DNA of 64,000 bases from Theobroma cacao. Lineage: Eukaryota; Streptophyta; Magnoliopsida; Malvales; Malvaceae. How positions within the stretch are numbered: position 1 is the first letter of the stretch; each line of letters begins with the position of its first letter. The stretch spans positions 33,281,379 to 33,345,378 of the forward strand of contig NC_030852.1 in NCBI RefSeq assembly GCF_000208745.1. Reading direction: 5' to 3'. The position numbers and the translations under genes were made by a program. The notes beneath the pieces were generated by a model. It was not told where the DNA came from. It saw nothing but the letters and a program-made list of their open reading frames with translations, and did not search any database. Positions 47,301-60,400 of this stretch are shown piece by piece.

Positions 47301-48466
47301 TAATAATGCATATGCTGATATATTCTTCACTTTAGGTTCAAAAACTCAACTCGAAATATATGAGCACAGCTGAAATCAAAGAAAGTAGATGCAAGTAATC
47401 AAAACCGAAGCCCCAGCTATTCATCCTTACCCCACATGGTAGAAAGAATCACGCAACTGACATAGAGCCACAAAATATCAAAAGCTTACGAGTTATTATT
47501 CCTAGAAACCAACAACCAAGAAAGTAAATCCAAACTCAATAACCCTAAGCATAAAAGCAACTTCCTGCTACTCCATCTGGCAGAAAGATCAGCCAGCAAA
47601 TAGCAGACAGGTTTCCTATCCAAGTCTCTTCACCATCACTTGGCAGACTTGAGCAGGTGCCCTCAAGCAGGTACCTTCCACAAATTTTTCTTCCCATAAA
47701 GGATGCCAAGTGGCAAAGGACACTCGTAACAAGAAGATTCCATCATTCCCATATTACCAACCCATAAAAACTCCCACTATCCTTCCAAAACTACCACATA
47801 CACACATATCAAGAGATCTTTCAACTAGGGGCATCTAGTCACCAGCTTAAAGGTCCCACTTCTACCCAACACTATCACACACCTAAAACTCAACACCTCC
47901 TCTCTCCCTACAGTCTAAAAACACTTTAAAACATCACAAACAAAGCGAAACAACCATTCACCATAAAACACCAAAGAATCCAACTTTTAACGTGAATACA
48001 AGCCACCAAATCACTTGAAACTCAAAAGGGTATCCATCAAAATGGCTAATTGTTTCTCACCTAAATTCTCCAGCTCATACTTTGCCTTCGAAACCGACGT
48101 CGGTGACTTCACTTTCCCTCTCTTCCCGGCTGAGAAGTCGATCAGCGGAGGGGGCGCAGCCGTCGATATAGGCTTCGGAGAGAGCGCCATAGTGACTGAA
48201 CCATCAGGTCCATATTTTCTAGGCCTTCCCCTCTTCTTCTTCACCGGCAAGCCCGACACCGAAACCGGTGGCGGGACTGGTTGCGCCGCCGTTTGCGGAT
48301 GAGGCTGCTGCGGAGGAGCGGATCCAGGAGTCGGGTTCGGATTCTGGGTCGAGTTTTCGGACCTTGGAGCTATATGGTAGTCCGATGGAGCATCGGATCC
48401 TACCACCGTAACCCCACCAGTGGCAGTAGTAGTAGTAGTAGTACTTACAGCTTCTCTTGACTCCAT
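44369..48466 (-). CDS. AT-hook motif nuclear-localised protein (AHL1/AHL2 type), five exons
   Basis: Exons in coding order: 48061-48466, 46235-46302, 45890-46021, 44775-44936 and 44369-44596, all GT-AG and in phase, giving 331 residues. The N-terminus has a Thr run and the family block VVGSDAPSDYHIA. A type II AT-hook, KKKRGRPRKYGPDG, is at 76-89; it inserts in the minor groove of AT-rich DNA. The PPC/DUF296 domain starts near 137 and includes NFTPHIITVNAGEDVTMKII, LRQPDSSGGTLTYEGRFEIL, GGTRSRSGGMSVSLASPDGR and VVGGGVAGLLVAASPVQVVV. The C-terminus ends DINVSLPAG. It acts in the nucleus as a chromatin/matrix-attachment regulator. Intron positions fit the intron-containing AHL clade. Intron 1 is 1,758 bp and contains a tandem duplication. 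By position it is the counterpart of At4g22770 (AHL2) and At4g12080 (AHL1). Confidence 0.96.
46568..46799. repeat. Tandem duplication (period about 120 bp) in AHL intron 1
   Basis: Two copies run from about 46568 to 46680 and 46688 to 46799. Both contain a (CTTT)n tract, then TTATTCAGAGGTAGTA, a shared AAACCACTAA block and end in CTTATATTTATTACAAA. The copies differ by a few substitutions and small indels, so the event is fairly recent. Confidence 0.85.
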
Positions 48467-49936
48467 AGTTAAAGCTTAAACCTTTATAAAAGAAAATTAA
48501 CTTTTTTTGAGGTTTTATCAGAAACCCATTTGGATTTTAAGCTCCAACAACTAAAAACAAGATTAAATTTTTGAAGAAAAAGAAAAGACTAAGCAGAAAG
48601 AGAAGAGCTTTTAAGTTCAAAACCAGGAAAAGATTGAGTTTTTGATACTGAGAGAAGGTTTTTGGAGTTGATTTTGAAGCTAAAAGCCTTGGGTTTTTTT
48701 TTTTTCTGTTAAACTCAAACAGAGGCTATGGAGGGGTTTCTAATTTTTTTTGAAAACATTTTTTGTAAATTATTTTTGGAGGATAGAATGAGATTTGAGA
48801 AGGGACAAAGGGAAAAGAATTTGATTTTGAGCTCTCTGTGAATTTTTTTTTTCTTTTTGATTTTTGAGAAAAGAGAAAAATGATGAGATATAATAAAGAG
48901 AGGTTTTTGTTTTTGTTGTTGAGCTAATTTAGGTTCCTAACTTTCCTTAAGTCTGTCTGAATTTGAGAATAAAAAATTAATGGACAAGGAAATTATTCAA
49001 TAATGGGGGCTTTAATGAAATATTATTATTTGTAATGATTAATTATTTTACTATGTTAAGATATTGATATTTGTGTTTGGTTGGAATCTGGTAAATAAAA
49101 AATTATAAATTAAAAAGAAAATATGAAAGTGGGTAGATGATTTTCTTTCTCTTTCTTCTTTATTTTTATTTTATTTTATATTTTTTAAAGGACAATGAAA
49201 GTGGGGGTGTATATTATTATATATTATACTAAATCCATAGTTAATTATTTTCTTTTATTTTGAGTGAATGGCAAGTAAAATTAGGTTGCCAAGGCTTCAA
49301 GGAATTGCCTAGAAAAGGCAAATTTTTGGGGTTTGGCTAAGGCAAAGCAAAAGCATGACCCTTTTTTTTTTTTTTTGTGGGGCTTGGAAATGTAATGTAT
49401 TGCCTTATTTAAAATTATGAAAGCTGAAAGAAAAACCTAATTCCAATTCTGAATTATTTTTGCATTAAAAGAAAAAGCAAAAACAATATAATAGAATGGG
49501 AAAGTCATAATCTTTGGCCACTCAGGGGATGGAGAAATCATTGGAAAAATAAAAATTGAAAAAAGTTAAATAGAAGAAAAAAACAAAAAGGAAGAAGAAA
49601 TAGAGCAATTTATTGCTTGAGTAAAAAGATGTTGTTATCCACTCTGGGCCTTTGTGGCACTAGCATTTATTTTCCCAATTTTTTTTTATAAAAAAAGGAA
49701 GCATCACTTTGTTAGAGAAGCAGGAAAGTTACACTGAAAAATGCTTGAGCTACAACTCCATCTCACTTGTCAGAATGAAGAAAAGATCATTTCATAATTC
49801 TACAACCAAGTATTATCTCAGCAAACATCACCCCCATGTGAAAAGTGCTTTTTACAGGCATGACAATATCACACTATTAGTTGATATCATGTTACCTCCT
49901 ACCTGGTGTAAATAATTTTATTCATGGGCTATATTA

Positions 49937-49969
49937 TTATTATATATATATATATATATATATATATTA
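49937..49969. repeat. (AT)n microsatellite
   Basis: Uninterrupted alternating AT of about 30 bases. Confidence 0.9.
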
Positions 49970-50479
49970 TCATCTACTAGTATTTAGTATATTTTATTTG
50001 GTCAAGTTGTGGAAAGAGTGAAGAGGACAAAGAAATGGGAGAATATATAATAGTTTTAAAATTAGGGCTAATAATTTTCTATTTTCCTTTTTTCTAGAAT
50101 AGATCTAGCTTCATGAGAAATTCATTTGAGACAAATAGACTAAATAAATAAGCATATTTTTCTCTCTTTCAGCCTTTTTTCTTCTTTTTTTTTTCCTTCA
50201 CATTGAGGGGAATTTTTTTTATTTGTACAGAAGAAGTATCCTATATCACTTTGTTTTCATTGAATAATTCAATTCACCTTTTGTGTATTAAATACTATTA
50301 TTATTGGTAAAATGTGCCGATTTATTAATAAAAGAAATTGATTAAGAAAATCACCAACACGTTATGCGCAACAAATAGGTGAGTCGTAACGGCTAGGCCA
50401 AATATATCTTTTTCAAAAAGAAAAAAAAAAAAAGAAACGGCAGGGCTTTCTTGTGAAATATTCAAATCAAACCCCACCG

Positions 50480-50510
50480 CTCTCTCTCTCCTCTCTCTCT
50501 CTCTCTCTTC
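50480..50510. repeat. (CT)n microsatellite
   Basis: CT dinucleotide run with one CC interruption. Confidence 0.9.
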
Positions 50511-51550
50511 TAATAAAGGCGAGGAGAGAGAAAAAATTAAAATATATTTTCCAACAAAATATTATTAAAAAAAAAGTAATGGAAAATGGGAGTAATCATA
50601 ATTCAAATAAAAAAACTATTTTAATCTTGTGATCATGCATGGACCACAAGCATTGACCCAACAAAAATGCAATTAATTTCAATTATAATATTATCAAAAT
50701 TTTGAAAGGTAAGTTACCAAAAACAAGAAAACAATATTAAAGAAATTAGTTAAAGATAAGAACAAACTTGCTAAATACTATTTAATTAATTTGAAAATTT
50801 TATAAATATCGGTGATGAGCTCGATGAACATAAGCATCCACAACTTTCTATTTCCTTTTTATTATTTTTTGTTTAATTAATTAATAATTGTCGTTATTAT
50901 TTGAATACAATTATGTGGATTTCACAACCTTATTTTAATTTATTTAAATTTTTGGTCGGTAATCAGACCTAACTTTTTTGGTTTCAAACCCATTGAAAGG
51001 GGAAAATAAGAATAAAATAATTGTAATTTTTTCCTTAAAAAATTAATACTTGAGGTTAAAGCTAAGTGGTGCTCATATTGCATGTCTATGTCAGGGGGTG
51101 GAATACTGGGAATCTCATTGCCAAGCTGAAAAATATAATTTTTATTATTATATTTATATATTTATTTATGTAGTTAACTTTCATGTTATAATATTTTTAA
51201 TTTTTTAATATATATTTATTAAATAGCCTTGCCAGCATGAATTTACTAATCAATAAAGGTTAATTGCCGGCATTACCAATAAAGTTTCAGAATATGGCTA
51301 CTTGATTGCCCATATTTTTTATCATTATGATTCTTCAATTTAACTTAATTGAGTATCATTTGATACTGACTTTTTTTTCTCTTAAATACAATTTTTTTAA
51401 TTCGGAAGATCAAAACATATCTAGTGTTTTCCCTTAAACAAAGAAAAGTTATATAAAACCATTACTACTAAATTAAGGCACTTCAACCTTTTTAAAATAT
51501 AATGTTCATAATGAAAAAGTAATAACCAAACCGTTCTTGAAATAAAATAT

Positions 51551-52872
51551 CGTTAAAATACTTAAGAAGTCTTTTGTTAGGATATTTTTTTCAATTTAGT
51601 TCATTTTCTCAAAATCATAATATTTTAACCCCTTAATTTTAAAAATTATTTCAATTTAATCCTTCTAATATTTTTCATTTAAATTAATCAACATTTTAAT
51701 CTCTTAATTTTAAAAATTACTTCAATTTAATCCCTCTAATATTTTTTGCTTAAATTAATCATTACAGTGGCACTGCCACATCATCAAAAAAGTCATATGA
51801 CAATTATTTTTTGTTTAAATTAATCATTACCTTGATTTTGAGAATTATTTCAATTTAATCCCTCTAATATAGTTCATTTAAATTTAATTTAATCTTCTAA
51901 TATTTTTTAAATTAACCGTTATTTTGATTTTGAGAATTACTTTAATTTAATCCCTCTAATATTTTATGTTTAAATTTATCGTTACTGTGGCACTACCATG
52001 TCATCAAAAAAAAGTCACATGACAATTATTTTCTGTTTAAATTAACTGTTACATTAATTTTGATAATTACTTCAAGTTAACCCTTCTAATATTTTTTGTT
52101 TAAATTAAATTTAGGATTTAGGGTTTAGACTCCAACCTATGGCAATTATTTTTCGTTTGAATTAACTGTTACGGTGGCAGTGATGCTATTATTCTTCAAA
52201 ATAAGATATGCTCTTGCTGAAATTTAAATCTAAAACCTCTAGCAAGTATGTCAAAGCTTTTACCACCACATCCAAGCCCTTATTAATTGTTATAACTTGC
52301 TTGTGTTTTATTTCTTATTTTCTTCTTTTTTTTTTCTCAAACTACATCGTTTTGGAATTTTCTTTTTTTGAGAATAAGGCTTCAAACAATTTTAATAGCT
52401 AGAGTTTTTAAAAGTGTACAAATATTTCAAAACGATGTAATTTTGAGAAAAAAAAGAAAAAAATAAAAAATAAAAAGATAGCAGAAAAGAAATAAAACAC
52501 AAGCAAGTTATAATCATTAGAGAAATCTTGGGTGCGGTGGTAATGCCTTTGACATATTTGTTAAAGGTCTTAAGTTGAACTTTAGCAAGAACACATCTTG
52601 TTTTGAAGAATAAGAGTGCCATGTGGCAGCTTTTTGGCGTGCCACATGACATCTTGGATCCAAAGTGTGACCTACAGTGCCATGTCAACGTCTTAAGGTG
52701 ACGTGGTAGTGTCATGTTATCATCGATTTATTTAAACAAAAAATATTTAAAAAATTAAATTAAAATAATTTTTAAAATTAAGAGATTAAAATATTTCGAT
52801 TTTAAGTAGATGAGTTAAATTAAAGAAAATACTTAGTATTTTGAATAGAGGGACTTTTTAAATAATTTAACC
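51551..52872. mobile_element. Fold-back element: long imperfect inverted repeat, non-autonomous
   Basis: The left arm (about 51551-52355) and right arm (about 52425-52872) are inverted copies around a loop of about 70 bp. Inverted matches include CTACATCGTTTTG/CAAAACGATGTA next to the loop, TATAACTTGCTTGTGTTTTA, TATGTCAAAG and ATTACCACC-type blocks, and GTTAAA..TACTTAA..AAGTC at the outer ends. No transposase is encoded. The left arm is longer because a block beginning GTGGCACTGCCACATCATC (51767) is repeated 220 bp further on (51987), with a third partial copy near 52135. It looks like a Mutator-type or other fold-back non-autonomous transposon. The class is not decided and exact ends and target duplication are uncertain. 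Confidence 0.7.
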
Positions 52873-53834
52873 AATAAAATATAGAATATTGTAGACATAT
52901 AATTAATTTGTAAAATTTTAAATTAAAAAAGATTTATATCATCATTTAATTTGACTTAATAGTAAATATATGTATATTATTATTTTAAAAAATGAGTTTG
53001 AAATTTTAAGAAAAAAGAAGAAATTCATTAAAATATTGGTATAACACAAAGATCTTGCGTATGGAATGGTGCATGAATCTTAGTTTGAAAGCAGGTTCCA
53101 AAGGAAATGAAACAGCAGTTCTGTTTGGCGGTCAAGAGGAGTGGAATATCAGTCAAAAGTGGCAGATGATCAGATGGGTCCTTGTCCCCTTGCCATGAGA
53201 TTCTTAATTGGTTTCGGAGTTTCATGTCGTCTGACCCCAGTTTATAAATGAGTAAGGAATCCATTCTCACCTATCAACACAAACACCGAATCTAGGCGTT
53301 CGTCTTTCTTGTGCGAGTCAAAATCAGTAAGGGTCAAACATCGGAGTGACTCCCTGGGGTTCCTTCGTCCCCCTTGTATTTTTTTTTCACTTCCTTGATC
53401 ATGGAAACTGTTACACTTGGCTCAAAGCTTGGCCGATTCTGAAATTTTTGAGACGTTCATCGCTTGAAGGAGTTACATTACATGAGTCTAACATCTGAAC
53501 AGCACATGATAAAATGAAAATATCTTAAGATATTATAAATTAGTCCTGATTGTGTAGAGTGAAAGAATGCTAAATTTGCTAAAGAAACAAGAATGTTTTT
53601 AGAGTTCACTCGAGCAAAAGATAATAGTAGTGTACTGGTTTACAAGATAAGATACTCAGAATTAAGATTTGGTTGCGGCATAACAGCCGCAAGGGATTGA
53701 CAGCCAGTTAGGTATGGCCCGGCATCACGTCCATCATCCAGCAAAAACCCAAGAACATGTATCAGGGCAGGTCCTGTATATGACAATCCGTCATGTTATC
53801 AATTCCAAAGGCCCTGATATTAGCCAATCCACTA

Positions 53835-53885
53835 AGCCCAAGTGCTTGGCCACTGGCCTAACCAGCTGAGCTATGCCATTCCAAA
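53835..53885 (-). repeat. tRNA-like segment, possible SINE head
   Basis: The minus strand reads GCATAGCTCAGCTGGTTAGG; TAGCTCAGCTGG (53862-53873) is a perfect polymerase III A-box. I find no convincing B-box (GGTTCGANNCC) at the expected distance and no complete tRNA fold. It could be the decayed head of a tRNA-derived SINE, or chance. Confidence 0.25.
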
Positions 53886-56800
53886 TCTATTCTTAAAGGC
53901 CTTGGAGGGATACCCAGATTGCAAAATCGGACTATAGGCTTGTTGATCATGACGATGGGTCTTTTCGTCTCTCAACACTGCTGCTTTAATCTGCTATATT
54001 CATATTGAACTTTGAGGCCCAATCTCAGACCAATCTACAGCAGTTCGAATGGGTTGGTTTGTTGCAAGTTTTAGCCCAATTGCCCCACAAGCAACCTCAC
54101 TAAGAACCCATAGTTTGGTTCTGGCTCAAAGACATGGATCATGTTACATTGATATTTTAAAGGACAGGTAGTTCAAATTGTGATTAGATTAGACAAGAAA
54201 TTGTGACATTGGGGGATCAACTAGTCCGATCATTCTCATGAGTCCTGTTTTTATGTAAAAGACATGTCAAGACCCTACTTGACATAAGAGTAATGACATT
54301 CCATCAGACAAGTAGTAAATTTTAATAGGATAGTCCAAAGCTTTAGACAACAATATGGCTCGATCCGAATCTTCTTTCCCCAAAGTCTACTTATCTGATC
54401 AAGCATCTCGTTGGCAACATTCGATTAATTGAATCCTGCTGTCATGAAGTTTGCATCAGCTGAAAAAAAAAATTCAACTATGCCTGAATTATTACAACTA
54501 GATAATGCCAAACACAAGCATCTTACAGATTCTGCTTACAAACAGAAAACAACTAACAAGCTTTACTGTTAACAGCAAAGATTCCCCTCAGAAACAAGGC
54601 TCCTTTGAGTCCTCCTAGCTAGTTCCATTATTTGGTCAAAATCCGGCAACTACATATTATAAAAATTAACAAACAACTATATTAGTTTTATAGTCATGTA
54701 TGTAGTTATATTGGGACATCCGATGAAATTGGAGAAGTACAAATACAGTCGTCTTCTCCGTATGATTTGAAATAACAATTAACGAATTAATGAGTAGAAC
54801 AACTTTGCTCCTTTAGACAGTAACATTGCCCTTAACCCCAAATGTCTTGTCCTTTTGGCATGTTGTTTTGTTCATATTTGGATGCATAATTAATTAGGGT
54901 AAATGCTAATTAACTTTATTTGCAATGGTAACCTGCACCCGGCCCAGACTATTGAGTAGTTATCCTCGTAGCGTTCATGCACTTTAACAGATAATTAACT
55001 ATGCCATTTGACTTCCAAAATTATTTTTCTAATGCACACCAATGTATCTGGTAATTGATAGCCGGACCCTTTGTTATCTTCTTTCCTGACACAAGAAATC
55101 CCAGTGGCTAAAATTTTTAAACCTTGCACCACTTGCAATTCATAGGTCCTAATTGAATCCACACCACTAGACTAATTCGCATTTGCAGGCCTATATCTCA
55201 TCTCAAGTTAGCTTATTTCCACAATAATAAAACTTGCTTTGTTAAATAGAAGTGGTAAGATATGTCGGTCTTAATCAGATGGTAGTTGCAGTTCATTACC
55301 AAATGATGAAAAGTCTTTCCTTTTCAATAGTTTAACATAGAGAACCCCCTGCCTATAAAGTACTAGTAGCATATATACTTTAAGAACTGCCACTGGAACT
55401 AACATTTTAAGACATTAAATACTCAATTCATTTACATATATCAGTAATACCAAATGATATCTGCAGAAGAGGTCTGCCATTGAAGTAGGTAGAATTGTAG
55501 GCTCTATTGGATAGTTCTAATCAATGGCAAGGAACTGTCCCAGTGGGTTAAAATTAGGAGGGTTTGGAAGGTAGACAATTGGGGTAGTGAGTGTTGAGAT
55601 TCCTATCTACCTGGTGGCAATAAATGTTACTAGTAAATCACAGCAGGGCATAAAAGCATGAAGAGCATTTACAACTTTACACGAAGCAGGCAAGGGAACC
55701 AAACGCCACCTTGCCACTATAAATGTGATATTAACAAAAACAAGCTACTACCATATTCAAAGTACATATCCCGCAGACTCAAAACTTTGAGGGGCACCTA
55801 ATTTTCATGACGAAATTAATGTAGGCTGGTTAATAAATTTACGCCCGCATCCTACCTATCTGATCACTTGACTATGCCCCATCAGAAGAATATTTATTTT
55901 AAAATGTTTAAAAAAAATTACTGTAACAAGATAATGTCATTTTAAAAAAAAAAAAATTTGAAATAAAAAATTAAAAAAATCGAAGAGAGGGAGAGAGAGA
56001 AGTCTCCAACAAAATTGGAATATGGTTTTGCTAAATGTTCTTGGAGATGTGGCATTATTGTATTAGTAGTATTTTCAGTTAGTTAATTAACAAAGTCGAT
56101 GAGGCCAAGAACCTCCTTTTACGTAAAATGCTTTCTTTCAGACATGTGGGATAAAACAAAGAAATTCAAAACTATGTGAACAGGATCTGAGGAAAAGCCA
56201 TGGACGAATTAAAGCATAAAATTAAAGAAGAATCTTATTACGAAAGAAAAGGGCTAATCATATCCAAACAAGTCTGCCTACAAAGCATTCGCTTTGTTGA
56301 TATATTAAACATCTATAACCCCCCACCACAAAATAAAAGAAACCTGGATAAAAGACTCTGCAATTTGAAGTGGATAATACAAAGATTTAAAAAAGAACAA
56401 CAACACCAAAAAAAAAAAAAACAACGTAAATTGCATTAAAACAAATTAGGTTGTCTTTGGTACCGTTCGTACACTCTACTCTTTTGGATTTTTTCCTGTC
56501 TTTTCTAGGTAGGTAATAGGATATATAACCGCAAATATTGTTCGAAGTAGACACCAACTCAAAAGAGACATGGGTGGGATTAGCTGGATCCTTTTCGTTG
56601 TAATAAATGATGAAAAGAACAATACAAACCAACCATGTAAATTTCTTAGCATTCAATAATATATTTTTGGCTTGATTTTTTTTTTTTAGGGTACAAAAAT
56701 GGGGTCTATGTAAATTCTATTGACAAAGGGATATGCTGCAGAAATAAAGCAATTTCAATCCCCATGTGCAAGGCATATACATAATAGGAAATGTTTGAGG

Positions 56801-57324
56801 CGTAAAGCTTTGAAAACTTTGAAAACATATATGCGAATAGCATAAAGCTAGCCTCAAAAACACATTACCTTTATAATTCAAGTAGTGCAATGAAAGGGAA
56901 AATTCATGAAACCAAAACCATTTTTTTTTCTTGCAATGGTACTAGACAGGGCTGCCTAAGTTTTCCTAGCGCATTCACAGAACCAACAGAATACATAGTG
57001 TCCTTTGAGAAATGGGATCATGAGGCATCCCTTTTTTGCTGTCCAACTTCACATGGGTAGTTGGTTTTTTTTTGGTACACTTAAAATCGCAATACGTTTT
57101 GGAACAAATGCTGGCAGGAGGGGTTCGGGAATATTTTTCAATTGGTTGATATTTTTATATTTTTATGAAAAAAATAAAAATATCAAATAAAGGAAACTTA
57201 ATATGTGTAATTGCACCATGCAGTGGCTACAATTGAGGCACGTAGTTGCTGCATTACTAGTCACTAAATATGTTTTGGCAGGTCGAACGTAGAAGAATCT
57301 CTTTAATTATATAAATAGTTCTTA

Positions 57325-57348
57325 AATATATATATATATATATATATT
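57325..57348. repeat. (AT)n microsatellite
   Basis: Alternating AT run of about 22 bases. Confidence 0.9.
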
Positions 57349-57419
57349 TAAATATTTAATTTATTAATTAGTGTATGATCTTTTTATTTAAAAAGTAGAG
57401 TTTGAATGTCTCTTTTTTC

Positions 57420-57421
<2 letters not shown>

Positions 57422-57471
<50 letters not shown>
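57422..57471. repeat. Long (AT)n microsatellite
   Basis: About 25 uninterrupted AT units, the longest dinucleotide repeat in the window and a likely polymorphic site. Confidence 0.95.
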
Positions 57472-57475
<4 letters not shown>

Positions 57476-60400
57476 TTGATTATGGTTTGAATTGTCCTCA
57501 TATATGTCATGATTTGTTAACTTAGCATCTAATCAATGCTTGCCAACTTCAAATTTTCTTTCCCCCTCCGACTTGTTTATGCTAAACCTAACCCATTTAT
57601 TTACCGACAGGGATGTCAACAAGGTTGGTTTGGAGCAAGAAGTGAATTCCCTATTCTCGTCCCTGTCTTAGGAAGGAATTTTCTCCCCAACCTTGCCCTC
57701 CCGAGGATCTATAAGGGATGGAGAATTTCCGTTTCCTGAATTTTTATTTCAAAACTGTCTTGTTTTTTATTTGAAATTATCTTGTCGGGATGTGAAATTA
57801 GATTCTTCTTTACATTCAGAAAAAGTCGACATCTCTTTTATTATTACTTAAATAATAATTAAATGGGTGATAGAAGTATAAATATGCTTGTGAAAAGTTT
57901 TTAAACTTCTCCAATACTAGCTAAAGGATATACTAACCATTAATTTTCCTTATCATCTGTAAAAGAGTTATTAATCTTATATCATGATTGCAAATTTTTC
58001 ATACACTTTTATTCTAATAATCATTCCGTCCGTACGACCTTTAAATCTAATGAGTTAATTTGAAATTAATATTTACTTTTTGATTGACTGGAATATAATG
58101 GTTCGAGAAGCATTTTGACATCTTAAAAGATTGAATTATGGCGGTTCTTTTGTGTAAAATGGACTACAAAAGATGAGATTCGAGGATGGTTCTATGCCAC
58201 GTTTGGGCCAAAAAAAAAACTCAACCTAGCATAAAGTTTCATGCAATGCAATGCAATTCACTATCAATCTCAGTTATGTTATAGGTAGTATCTATAAATC
58301 TATTGGATACTTTACACAAAGCCAATAGATTGATACTTTACACAATGAGTTAATTTGAAATTAATACTTTACACGTGGGAGAATCTTTTTCCCGAATACT
58401 TAATGTTAGTATTTACAAATAACAAGTAATTCACAAGCATGTGTAAAGATGCTAATTGAAAAGTTCTAACGAACAGTGTTAAGAAATTCCATAAAGGAAG
58501 GAGCCATGGAGGATGAATTGATGCTAGCTGGCCACAACTATGTACAGTTGATTCTATTGGAAACCATATGAATTGATGCTAACTCACCATGCAAGCTGCT
58601 CGATTGAAAATTCTATATGCATTGATCGGTGTGTTTTTCAGGCAATAATATAAGATCTTGGCTTGGCTTATAAGAGGACATTGGATGATAAAATTCTATG
58701 AGATGGATGGACTAGACTTCCTTTCCTGAGCAAAATTCTCCATCCCTAAATTATGGATATACATATCTTAAGGGAATGGACAAATTAAAGCAATCATATA
58801 TTCATGCATCATGTTTAAGCAAGATTTACAATCACTTCATAAACAAGGCTTGGCTTCTTTTATTTATTTTTATTCCATTAAAACACAAGCTCAAAAAAAA
58901 GCTCTAACTAAGTTGGATTTTTTATGTTCAGTTCTAATTCCCGACCTTATAGGAAGTAACAAGAATAATTAGGGAATGTTTGTAAAAGATTTAGGAACTA
59001 TTTATTGATTATACCAAAATGTCACTATATGCTATCATTATACATGTTAATTACCTCACTTAAATTAGAGCATTTTCGTTTGATTTTAGCCCAAGAAGAA
59101 CCTTCTAAATACAATGTCAATATATTTCCCTCCCTCTATCCTCAACCTTTAATGCATTTCCATTGGAATTTGGAAAGTAGGAGTCGACCAAACTTCAAAT
59201 CATTCCCTAATGTGATAGGTAGCTAATGACCAGTATAACTTAATCAAAAACTAGGAAGACGAAAGAAGAAAGAGCCCTTCACATTATGAAAAGCAATAGC
59301 TTAAATGTTTGACTATCTTACTTTTTGAGCCCTAAAACGAACCAAAAGAATGATCCTCATTTCATGCGCAAATTTCATCAAATTACGAGAGACCAAGCCA
59401 CAGAATTTGAAAGAGAGACCAAACAGAAAAACAGGTCTATAAAAAGCAGAGCCTATAAGACTAAAAAAGGCGAAGAAAGGTCGAAGGTAGTCAGCAGGCA
59501 GGGCACCACACTGAGGGCATGTGACTCCAACAGTGTCAGTGTCTCTTTATTTCTTCCCTGAGCCAAAAGGGGCCAGCTAAGCTACCCACATTAACCGGCG
59601 CACTTGCCGGCATGTGAGCCAGTTTGGGGGGTTCTAAGTTCTAACCCCGAAGCTCACGCGGTTAACTGTTAACCCCGAGTTTCTATGTGCTAAGAACATG
59701 TATCTTTGTTTTGGAAGGTCAAAGTGTCTTAGTTGTTCACCACCAACTTCACTCTTAAAATTGACAAAACTTCCATTTCTTTCTTCAAATTCCCATTGTG
59801 GACCACAAAGGGATCTGAACCAAAGGACGTAAGCTTTGGGGTTGGGATGAAGAAAGAAATTGTCTCTTGTACTCTGTTTGACAAACAAAAAGGAAGAAAA
59901 ATTTTTCTCTATATGGGAAAGGAGAGGGACAACTCACACCCTGTACATTAACGGGTCAAAGACAAGATTTGATTTTCTTCTGTAATTCTGAAACTGCCAA
60001 ATTCTTTACAGCTGTTTGAGGCGCTCGTTTCTTTGCATGTGTTGAGTGAATTTTCTAGTTTTGACAAAACAACATTTTGTGGTTTAGTTATGGGATAATA
60101 AGATTCTGGCCAAACTACAAGAAGCTAGGATAGCCTCTTCCTATTTGCTAATCAAACCAAGATAAGCTGTCCAATTAATTAGCTAGATGACATCTTTAAA
60201 CAGAATTTAACATCTTATATTGTAGGGAATATCTTGGAATATTAAATTAAAAACAAAGGAAAAAAAAAAAAGGAGTTGAATCCAAAGCTACAACCAAGAA
60301 ACCTTCCACTTTAGGGGATCGACTGAGTGTCGGGAACGGTGTTGTTTTCATTGGACAGATAAAAACATGGGAAAGACAACCAGCCGTCTTTCCCCCTTGC

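Larger units (their letters stand above)
48467..51550. other. AHL promoter and gene-free AT-rich DNA
   Basis: The first few hundred bases are the AHL leader and promoter. The remainder is AT-rich, with poly-T tracts, an (AT)n run at 49937-49969 and a (CT)n run at 50480-50510. No gene is supported. Confidence 0.55.

Noticed and set aside
57590..57740. Plus frame with CCTATTCTCGTCCCTGTC and GGGATGGAGAATTTCCG stretches
   Set aside because: It resembles common plant dispersed repeats rather than a gene, but I could not define ends, so I list neither a gene nor an element.
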